NCBI GenBank assembly: GCA_003542325.1
Contig: DPKV01000208.1
Span: forward strand, 1-6,481
Length of the DNA stretch: 6,481 nt
Direction of reading: 5' to 3'
Origin: Anaerolineaceae bacterium
GTDB taxonomy: Bacteria; Chloroflexota; Anaerolineae; Anaerolineales; Anaerolineaceae
Part shown: positions 1 through 4,674 of the stretch, piece after piece
Layout: each line of letters begins with the position of its first letter
Position numbering within the stretch: position 1 is the stretch's first letter
Notes under the pieces: generated by a model
What the model saw: only the letters and a program-made list of their open reading frames with translations
What the model was told of the DNA's origin: nothing
Databases searched by the model: none
Made by a program: the position numbers and the translations under genes

Positions 1-1
1 T

Positions 2-619
2 GTGGACCCTTATTTGAGTCAGAATGCCAGTGCGACAGAGGACGCAGATACAATAGAGGCTGACTATATCCTGGTTACCCATGGGCATGGTGATCATGTT
101 GGTGACACTGTTCAGATCGCTCATCGAACCGGAGCAACGGTGATTGCCAACGCCGAGATTTGCACCTGGCTGGAAAAGAAAGGCGTCAAAGTTCACGGTC
201 AGCATATTGGGGGCGGGTTTACCTATCCCTTTGGTTATCTCAAATTAACGATGGCGCTGCACGGTTCAGCTTTGCCTGACGGCAGTGATGGCGGTAACCC
301 GGCCGGGTTCCTGTTGACCACAAAGGCAGGTGAAAAGATTTACATGGCCGGTGACACCGGGCTTTTTGGCGACATGGCGTTGATCGGGGATGAAGGGTTG
401 ACCCTGGCCGTGATCCCCATTGGCGATAATTACACCATGGGTCCGGTGGATGCCCTCCGGGCGGTAAAGTTCCTCCGTCCGCAACATGTTATCCCTATCC
501 ATTACAACACATTTAGCCTGATTAATCAGGATGCCAATGCCTGGGCGGCTCAGGTGCAGGCGGAAACAGAAGCAGAAGCGCACGTGTTGCAGCCGGGACA
601 AAGTCTGAAGTTCCCGTAA
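2..619 (+). CDS. UPF0173 family metal-dependent hydrolase (metallo-beta-lactamase fold), 5'-truncated by the window edge
   Basis: This is a cytoplasmic hydrolase of the YtkL/UPF0173 branch of the metallo-beta-lactamase fold; the physiological substrate of the family is not established. Numbering residues from the first visible codon, the metal-binding motif THGHGDH lies at 26-32, with further ligand candidates H87 (ALHGSA), D118 (MAGDTG) and H167 (IPIHYN), in the order expected for the fold. The first visible codon, GTG, is probably an internal Val of the conserved 'x-DP-[FY]-L' strand near the N-terminus, so about 20 residues are missing upstream; family members are usually about 225 residues and 205 are seen. 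The C-terminus is intact and ends in TAA. The Shine-Dalgarno of the next gene overlaps this stop codon, so the two genes are very probably co-transcribed and translationally coupled. No promoter is visible because the 5' end is outside the window. Confidence 0.93.
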   Translation: MDPYLSQNASATEDADTIEADYILVTHGHGDHVGDTVQIAHRTGATVIANAEICTWLEKKGVKVHGQHIGGGFTYPFGYLKLTMALHGSALPDGSDGGNPAGFLLTTKAGEKIYMAGDTGLFGDMALIGDEGLTLAVIPIGDNYTMGPVDALRAVKFLRPQHVIPIHYNTFSLINQDANAWAAQVQAETEAEAHVLQPGQSLKFP

Positions 620-623
620 GGAG
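618..623 (+). promoter_or_regulatory. Ribosome binding site AAGGAG deciding the GTG start at 630
   Basis: A strong AAGGAG sits 6 nt before GTG 630 and shares its first two bases with the TAA stop of the upstream hydrolase. This supports the GTG start and suggests translational coupling. Confidence 0.75.
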
Positions 624-629
624 CCGCGA

Positions 630-1226
630 GTGGATCGAGACAGACTTCCCCTAGGCCAATCCCTAAGCAGCGGTTTTCCAACCCTGCACACCGGCCTCAT
701 ACCAGGCTTCAATCCGGCAACCTGGGATTTCCGAATTTGGGGCGAGGTGGAAGAACCTGTGGTGTGGACCTGGGATCAGATGCAAACCTTGCCCCGGATA
801 TCCATCCACCTTGATCTGCATTGCGTGACGGGCTGGACCAAATTCGACACGGTTTGGGATGGAATCTCCTTAGGCAGGCTGGTGGCAGAAGGCTGGATCA
901 AACCCAAACCCACAGCGCGGTTCGTGATGCAGCATGCGGAATACGGCTATACCACGAACCTCCCGCTGAAGGTAGCCCTTCAGGACAACTTCATCCTGGC
1001 GACGCACTACGACGGTCAGCCGCTCACGCCTGCCCGCGGGTTTCCGCTGCGCAGCGTGGTGGGGTCCATCCCCGGAAGGGAAGACCTGAAGGATGTCTAC
1101 CTTTGGAAGGGCGCCAAATGGCTGCGCGGCCTTGAATTTTTACACGTGGACAGGTTGGGCTTTTGGGAAGCCAATGGATACCACACTGAGGGGGATGTCT
1201 GGAAAGAGCAGCGAAGGGCGGATTGA
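630..1226 (+). CDS. Sulfite oxidase-like molybdopterin-dependent oxidoreductase
   Basis: This is a single-domain molybdopterin enzyme of the sulfite oxidase/MsrP (YedY) superfamily, 198 residues, with no Tat or Sec signal, so predicted to be cytoplasmic. Visible family landmarks are FPTLHTG (16-22), the W-x-F-x-I-W-G-x-V strand (32-40), and DLHCVTGWTKFDTVW (62-76), in which C65 is the expected Mo-ligating cysteine. GYTTNLPL (106-113), the LWKGAKW cofactor-binding segment (158-164) and GFWE-x-x-GYH (177-185) follow. Substrate and electron partner are unknown, and no haem or dimerisation domain is present. From memory, relatives run from 'LRLVVP' almost directly into 'LYFWKSAKW'; here about 8-9 extra residues (around 145-155) intervene. 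The GTG start is chosen for its well-placed AAGGAG. The gene forms an operon with the upstream UPF0173 hydrolase and ends 3 bp from the oppositely oriented surface-protein gene. Confidence 0.9.
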   Translation: MDRDRLPLGQSLSSGFPTLHTGLIPGFNPATWDFRIWGEVEEPVVWTWDQMQTLPRISIHLDLHCVTGWTKFDTVWDGISLGRLVAEGWIKPKPTARFVMQHAEYGYTTNLPLKVALQDNFILATHYDGQPLTPARGFPLRSVVGSIPGREDLKDVYLWKGAKWLRGLEFLHVDRLGFWEANGYHTEGDVWKEQRRAD

Positions 1227-1229
1227 ACC

Positions 1230-2033
1230 CTAGTTTTGCCGGGACCGGATGAAGAAGAAGGCCAACCCCGCACCGCCTGCCAGCAGGAACAACCCAATGA
1301 TCAGGAACAGTGGAGATCGTCCTTCTCCCTGGGTGACGTCCTCGGTAGGACTGACCTGGGAACTGGGCTGTGCGCCGAAATCAACCATCACGGTATCCCC
1401 GGCTGTCACGGTCAGTGCGTAATTCAAGGTTGTCGTGGCATTATAGCCAGCAGGAATACCCATACTCAGGTTGTATTCACCCTCGGAAACATTTTCAAGG
1501 CAGTTCAGTTCCACCAGGTCCGGATCGCCGCCAATGGTGTTCCAGGTCTGTGAAAACGATCCCTCCCGGTTGTTGATGCTGACCACGCCGCCGGCCAGGT
1601 AGAATTCACCGGTCGTCCGCATTTGGTTGCCGTCCAGATCTTCAAAGAGGGAAACACAAACCTTGGCCGTCCCTGCAAAGGGGGTGGGCGTGGGTGGCGC
1701 CTGGGTGGGCGTTGGCGTCGGACCTTCCGGTGTGGCTGTGGCCGGGGCGACGGTTGCGAGGAGCAACTGCTGGCTGGGTGAAATGCTGCAATCTTCATCC
1801 AGATTGTTCAGCAGAATGATATTCTCGATGGAGACACCGGTTAACAGGAAAATCCGGGTGCAGTTATCGCCTTCCTCAACGGTGTAGATGATCTGCCCAT
1901 CCGCATTTGGCGTCGGGGTCTGGTATGATGATTGAGAAAGCGGATCTGCAATGACTCCCTGGGGCACCGTAACCAACAGGATCCCCAAAAGGAGCAGCAC
2001 GGCAATTATCGGTATTAAGGTAAGTTTTTTCAT
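1230..2033 (-). CDS. LysM-domain, C-terminally membrane-anchored surface protein with a Thr-Pro linker
   Basis: A 267-residue predicted cell-surface protein. Residues 1-29 form a Sec signal peptide (MKK, then a long Leu/Ile core, cleavage expected after VIA). Residues 48-92 look like a LysM carbohydrate-binding repeat (IYTVEEGDNCTRIF...), with two cysteines (58, 82) that could form a disulfide. A Thr/Pro-rich linker (about 97-118) leads to a beta domain (124-220) opening with FEDLDGN...GEFYLAGGVVSI, which resembles SdrD-B/CnaB-type 'surface-protein D-x-D-G-N' domains. A Ser/Thr-rich stalk follows, then a transmembrane helix (240-261) and a short IRSRQN tail. There is no LPXTG motif, so anchoring is by the helix. 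I chose ATG 2033 rather than an in-frame start 51 nt further upstream because it begins directly with the signal peptide. Function is inferred as peptidoglycan/glycan binding. Confidence 0.85.
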   Translation of the reverse strand: MKKLTLIPIIAVLLLLGILLVTVPQGVIADPLSQSSYQTPTPNADGQIIYTVEEGDNCTRIFLLTGVSIENIILLNNLDEDCSISPSQQLLLATVAPATATPEGPTPTPTQAPPTPTPFAGTAKVCVSLFEDLDGNQMRTTGEFYLAGGVVSINNREGSFSQTWNTIGGDPDLVELNCLENVSEGEYNLSMGIPAGYNATTTLNYALTVTAGDTVMVDFGAQPSSQVSPTEDVTQGEGRSPLFLIIGLFLLAGGAGLAFFFIRSRQN

Positions 2034-2058
2034 ATGCGTCTTTTCACTTTGTTTTAGG

Positions 2059-2067
2059 ATTATAACA
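2059..2067 (-). promoter_or_regulatory. Extended -10 promoter candidate for the LysM surface-protein gene
   Basis: Read on the minus strand this is TGTTATAAT, a perfect TATAAT with the TG extended -10 element. No good -35 is found at 16-18 nt. A start site near 2052 would give a leader of about 19 nt to ATG 2033, whose ribosome binding site is weak (GTGAAAAGA). Confidence 0.5.
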
Positions 2068-2097
2068 TCTCTGAAAAATACCACCAGGCGAGACGCG

Positions 2098-2126
2098 TTG
2101 GAAGGAACTCTCTTTAATTATATAAT
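2098..2126 (+). promoter_or_regulatory. Sigma-70-type promoter for the lipoprotein gene
   Basis: TTGGAA (2098-2103, 4 of 6 consensus) is followed by a 17-nt spacer and a perfect TATAAT (2121-2126). The predicted start site falls around 2132-2134, only a few nucleotides before ATG 2139, and no Shine-Dalgarno is present. The mRNA is thus likely leaderless or nearly so. Confidence 0.6.
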
Positions 2127-2146
2127 TATGTTCGTATTATGGGCAA
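2117..2146 (-). promoter_or_regulatory. Second, symmetric minus-strand promoter candidate
   Basis: The 14-bp perfect palindrome TAATTATATAATTA (2115-2128) also gives TATAAT on the minus strand (2122-2117), with TTGCCC (2146-2141) 18 nt upstream. It could drive the LysM gene from a leader of about 75 nt, or simply be the mirror of the plus-strand -10. Confidence 0.35.
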
Positions 2147-2948
2147 ACTGAATTTGAAAACAAAAAAGGTGCATGTTGGATTGGGACTTTTGGTCATCGG
2201 TCTGATGGTCTTTAGCGCGGGCTGTGATATTCTTCTGCCCCCCGGGCCTTTGGAGCCAACAGCCACACCCACCCAGACCCTGACGCCGACCCCGACCATT
2301 GACTGGTTCCCGGCGACGCCTACCCCGACCTTTATTCCCGAACCCAGTCCGACACCCCAGCCCACGCTGGCCGGGAGTCCCGACGGTGTGACGGAACTGC
2401 GGGTGAGGGATGACTTCACGGACCAGTCCCTCTGGAACACGCCCATCAGCACTTCCGGGAATGTGGCTTATGGCAACGAATCCCTGACCCTGGCCCCAGC
2501 CCTGAAAGGCGTCTATCTGTTCAGTCTCAGTCAGCATACCATTTCCTCGCAATTCTATTTGGAACTGACCGTCCAGACGACGTTATGTCAGGCGAATGAC
2601 CAATACGGTGTGGTGTTCTGGCGGCAGGCGGAAGGGGATTATTACCGGCTGCTGCTGAATTGTGCGGGTCAGGTCCGCCTGGAACTGGTGCAGGGCGGGG
2701 TGCTGGTGGTGGTGCATGACTGGGAAAGCGCCAGCCGCATCCAGCCCGGCGCGCCGGCCACGAATCGGATCGGCCTTTATGCCAGCGGTGGAGTGTTCCA
2801 GCTTTACATCAATGACACCTTCCAGTTTGAAGAAAAGGTCGCGAACGGCCGGAGCGGGGATTTGGGGTTCTTCGCCCGGACGGTTACGAGCAGCGTCATG
2901 ACGGTCCGCATTTCGGAATTGGAGATTTACCGGGTCAGCGAAGAGTAG
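2139..2948 (+). CDS. Lipoprotein with Thr-Pro linker and LamG/concanavalin-like beta-sandwich domain
   Basis: A 269-residue predicted surface lipoprotein. Basic residues (KLNLKTKK) and a hydrophobic core lead to VFSAGC, with C29 as the likely lipidation site; Ser at -3 is less usual than Leu but fits relaxed lipobox patterns. A Thr/Pro-rich spacer (40-76) carries a C-terminal domain (about 84-266) with the pattern DDFTD-x-S-x-W ... YGVVFWRQ-x-x-x-DYYRLLL ... NRIGLYASGGVFQLYIND ... GDLGFFART. I recognise this pattern from LamG-like/DUF1080-like beta-sandwich domains common in Chloroflexota. C150 and C175 could form a disulfide. These domains usually bind glycans or act as structural modules; no catalytic residues can be assigned. 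ATG 2139 lacks a Shine-Dalgarno, but the promoter placement predicts a leaderless transcript. The gene is divergent from the LysM protein, which has the same linker style. Confidence 0.82.
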   Translation: MGKLNLKTKKVHVGLGLLVIGLMVFSAGCDILLPPGPLEPTATPTQTLTPTPTIDWFPATPTPTFIPEPSPTPQPTLAGSPDGVTELRVRDDFTDQSLWNTPISTSGNVAYGNESLTLAPALKGVYLFSLSQHTISSQFYLELTVQTTLCQANDQYGVVFWRQAEGDYYRLLLNCAGQVRLELVQGGVLVVVHDWESASRIQPGAPATNRIGLYASGGVFQLYINDTFQFEEKVANGRSGDLGFFARTVTSSVMTVRISELEIYRVSEE

Positions 2949-3057
2949 GTCCGGTCAACCTGAGTTTCGAAACAAAAATCAGAATGGGGAAATTATTGGA
3001 TGTGTTTTAGTAAATTTCCAGCATTCATCACTCAGAGTTGGGAAAATATAAGGAATG

Positions 3058-3135
3058 TTAAGGCTTCTCCTGGAGCGAAGCGGAACACCCGCAGGGTGTG
3101 AGGAGAGGCTGTCTGCGTAGCAGACTGATGAGGTG
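3058..3135 (+). repeat. Dispersed structured palindromic repeat, copy 1
   Basis: Starts TTAAGGCTTCTCCTGGAGCG and ends GATGAGGTG. It contains an outer stem TCTCCT/AGGAGA (3066-3071 with 3101-3106), an inner hairpin ACACCC-GCA-GGGTGT (3085-3099) and a second hairpin GTCTGC-GTA-GCAGAC (3111-3125). Similar in sequence and layout to the copies at 3152-3231 and 4393-4468. It resembles REP-like intergenic repeats. Confidence 0.75.
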
Positions 3136-3151
3136 GAAAGTCGTAACAATA

Positions 3152-3231
3152 CACCTCATCCGGCACTTCGTGCCACCTTCTCTGAAGGAGCAAAGCGACG
3201 AAATCCCCGAAGGGGACAGGGGAAGGCTTAA
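3152..3231 (-). repeat. Dispersed structured palindromic repeat, copy 2 (inverted)
   Basis: Inverted relative to copy 1: on the plus strand it begins CACCTCATC and ends GGCTTAA. It carries hairpins GGCAC-TTC-GTGCC (3162-3174) and TCCCC-GAA-GGGGA (3204-3216). The head-to-head pair is separated by 16 nt (3136-3151) and could extrude as a cruciform or act as a bidirectional terminator between the convergent lipoprotein and holB transcripts. The inner segment (GAGC...CCCGAAGGG) runs in the plus direction, as in the other copies, so it is flipped relative to its own GGCAC hairpin. Confidence 0.75.
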
Positions 3232-3247
3232 ACAAACAGAGCTGATT

Positions 3248-4261
3248 TTATTTAGCTATGGGGGAGAGGAAAGGCCAGCGCAGCATTAATGCTTCCAGCA
3301 GCAAACGGACGTTCGCATTCGCATCCAGTTGGTCCAGCGCCTCTTCGTGGACGATCACCAGCGCCCGCGCCGCCGGGGGGCTGACCATGACCGCGACCTG
3401 GTCCACCTGCGGTTCCAGGTCAAGATTGACCAGCGGCAGGTCTGCACCGGAGGCACGGACGAAGACATCACGCCAAAAGGACAGCCAGAGGGGGATGACC
3501 TCGCCGGCATTGGCCCGGGCGATGTCGGAGGGCTTTGCCAGCCGTTCCGCCAGTTTGAAGCGGTCCTGCCGGGGGGCGGACAGCAGTTCCAGAAAGGTTT
3601 CCAGATGTTCCCGGCGTTTTGCTAATGCGTCCGGGTCATCGGCGAGGCGGATGGCTGCACCGATCCGCCCGCTGGTGAGGTGCGCCAGCAGACCGGCCTG
3701 TTCCGGGGAAAGCTTTTTTTCGGACTGAAGGTAAGCTGCCGCGTCGGTGATGGCGGCGGGCCGGAGGCGGATGACCTCACAGCGTGAGATGATCGTCGGC
3801 AGGAGGGGTTCCAAAGCATCCGCGGTCAGGAGCATGACCACGCGTTCCGGGGGTTCTTCCAGGGTTTTAAGCAGCGCATTGGCTGCCTGAGGGTTGGCGA
3901 GTTGGAAATCGGGTATGAGCGCGATCCGGTACTTGGCGGCGTATGGCGCCAGTGCCAGGGTGTGCTGGAGGCCGCGCACCTGGTCGATCAGGATGTCCTT
4001 GTGGCCTTCGGTGGGGGCCAGCAGGCTCAGGTCCGGGTGGGCCAGGGCACCGATCTGGCGGCATTCCCGGCATTCCCCACAGAACGCACCGGGTTCAGGG
4101 GGATTGGTGCAGTTCAGCGCCTGGGCGAAACGCGTTGCCAGTGTCCGCCGGCCGACGCCTTCCGGCCCAGCCAGCAGGTAGGCGTGGCGCAGGCTGCCGC
4201 CGGCCGCGTGGGCCCGCAGCAGGTTCACCGCCCAGTCATGTCCGTAGATGTGCCAGTCCAT
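3248..4261 (-). CDS. holB: DNA polymerase III delta' subunit (clamp loader)
   Basis: A 337-residue AAA+ clamp-loader subunit that helps load the sliding clamp onto primed DNA at the replication fork. The N-terminus HIYGHDWAV...HAYLLAGPEGVGRRTLA carries a P-loop (32-40) in which the usual Lys is Arg. This is tolerable, since delta' of E. coli is not a working ATPase, while other bacterial forms keep GKR/GKG. A zinc-binding set is present: C51, C61, C64 and C67 (NC...CGEC-x-x-C). Further landmarks are the LLKTLEEPPE stretch (130-139) and the SRC motif (159-161), whose Arg acts in trans in clamp loaders. The helical collar domain fills the rest. Length matches the family. ATG 4261 begins with the conserved 'x-W-x-I-x-GH' strand and has no Shine-Dalgarno. 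It converges on the lipoprotein gene across the repeat pair at 3058-3231. Confidence 0.93.
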   Translation of the reverse strand: MDWHIYGHDWAVNLLRAHAAGGSLRHAYLLAGPEGVGRRTLATRFAQALNCTNPPEPGAFCGECRECRQIGALAHPDLSLLAPTEGHKDILIDQVRGLQHTLALAPYAAKYRIALIPDFQLANPQAANALLKTLEEPPERVVMLLTADALEPLLPTIISRCEVIRLRPAAITDAAAYLQSEKKLSPEQAGLLAHLTSGRIGAAIRLADDPDALAKRREHLETFLELLSAPRQDRFKLAERLAKPSDIARANAGEVIPLWLSFWRDVFVRASGADLPLVNLDLEPQVDQVAVMVSPPAARALVIVHEEALDQLDANANVRLLLEALMLRWPFLSPIAK

Positions 4262-4267
4262 GGAAGT

Positions 4268-4273
4268 ATTGTA
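4268..4273 (-). promoter_or_regulatory. Possible -10 element for holB
   Basis: TACAAT on the minus strand lies 6 nt before ATG 4261, so a transcript would start at or next to the start codon. No convincing -35 (TTCTCC at 17 nt). Consistent with the missing Shine-Dalgarno, but weak. Confidence 0.3.
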
Positions 4274-4314
4274 ACGTATGTTGGGGGATGGAGAATGGTG
4301 AAAAGTGAATGGGA

Positions 4315-4350
4315 ATTAGGCAATTAGGCGATTAGGTATTAGGAATCAGG
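4315..4350 (+). repeat. ATTAGG hexamer run (left flank; includes left inverted-repeat arm 4326-4349)
   Basis: ATTAGG starts at 4315, 4323, 4331 and 4338, followed by ATCAGG at 4345, i.e. a 7-8 nt period. Bases 4326-4349 match the reverse complement of 6191-6214 at 23 of 24 positions, the first 21 without a break. The two arms bracket the reverse transcriptase gene. Confidence 0.75.
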
Positions 4351-4392
4351 CATCAATCAATTCCAAAAGGGGCTAACTTTAATTTGCGAGAA

Positions 4393-4468
4393 TTAAGCCT
4401 TCCCCTGGAGCGCAGCGGAACACCCGAAGGGTGCAGGGGAAGGTGGCGCGAAGCGCCGGATGAGGGGA
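4393..4468 (+). repeat. Dispersed structured palindromic repeat, copy 3
   Basis: Same orientation as copy 1, starting TTAAGCCTTCCCCTGGAGCG and ending GATGAGGGGA. Outer stem CCTTCCCCT/AGGGGAAGG (4398-4406 with 4435-4443), inner hairpin CACCC-GAA-GGGTG (4421-4433), second hairpin GGCGC-GAA-GCGCC (4445-4457). Stem bases differ from copies 1 and 2 but pairing is kept. Confidence 0.75.
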
Positions 4469-4513
4469 GATTCAGTAATGATGGAAGTAGATGAATTAGC
4501 TGTATGCATTGTC

Positions 4514-4541
4514 ATGAAAGAACGAGAAGAAATGATAGAAT
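4514..4541 (+). promoter_or_regulatory. Candidate promoter for the reverse transcriptase
   Basis: ATGAAA (4514-4519, 4 of 6), a 16-nt spacer, then TAGAAT (4536-4541, 5 of 6). A start near 4548 would leave a leader of about 126 nt before ATG 4675. Such boxes occur by chance in AT-rich DNA. Confidence 0.3.
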
Positions 4542-4674
4542 AAGAATGATCCAATCTATCCAAATGAGTTTAATAAATTTTTAGGTGGTAAAAACATCGA
4601 ATCCTCATTTTTCATTATTCCTAGAAATTCTCAAATTAGATAAGATTTCCTTTATACGACTCGGGGATGAACAT

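Larger units (their letters stand above)
4262..4674. other. 413-bp intergenic region between holB and the reverse transcriptase
   Basis: Holds, from left to right: low-complexity GAATGG/GTGAATGGG sequence (4290-4313); a run of ATTAGG-type hexamers (4315-4350), part of which is repeated in inverse beyond the reverse transcriptase; the third structured repeat (4393-4468); and an AT-rich leader (4469-4674). The leader contains a 21-codon reading frame (4478-4543) with a good AGGGGAG 8 nt upstream, which I do not call as a gene. It also contains an A/T-only hairpin TTTTTA-GGTGG-TAAAAA (4578-4594) that encloses an alternative GTG start at 4585. No tRNA or recognised RNA family was seen. Confidence 0.6.

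Noticed and set aside
266..712. A 148-codon minus-strand frame overlapping the hydrolase and the next gene.
   Set aside because: No recognisable motifs; it spans the stop codon and ribosome binding site of two well-supported plus-strand genes.
2034..2084. Longer N-terminus for the LysM protein starting at 2084.
   Set aside because: The extra 17 residues would put a charged stretch before a clean signal peptide beginning MKKLTL at 2033, and the extended -10 (2059-2067) lies inside that stretch.
3138..3149. The spacer between the two inverted repeats contains AAGTCGTAACAA, identical to a conserved segment near the 3' end of 16S rRNA.
   Set aside because: Only 12 nt match; the flanking bases (GGTGGA before, TACACC after) do not continue the rRNA sequence and no rRNA gene is present. 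Treated as chance.
3058..3231. CRISPR array or retron msr/msd at the repeat pair.
   Set aside because: Only two inverted units, no regular spacers, no cas genes, and the reverse transcriptase is far away with non-retron motifs.
3258..4327. Several long open frames on the plus strand opposite holB.
   Set aside because: They are GC-rich antisense shadows of holB with Arg/Gly/Ser-rich, domain-free translations.
4585..4674. N-terminal extension of the reverse transcriptase from GTG 4585.
   Set aside because: Only AGG adjoins the codon, the GTG lies in an A/T hairpin, and the family signature begins just after ATG 4675.
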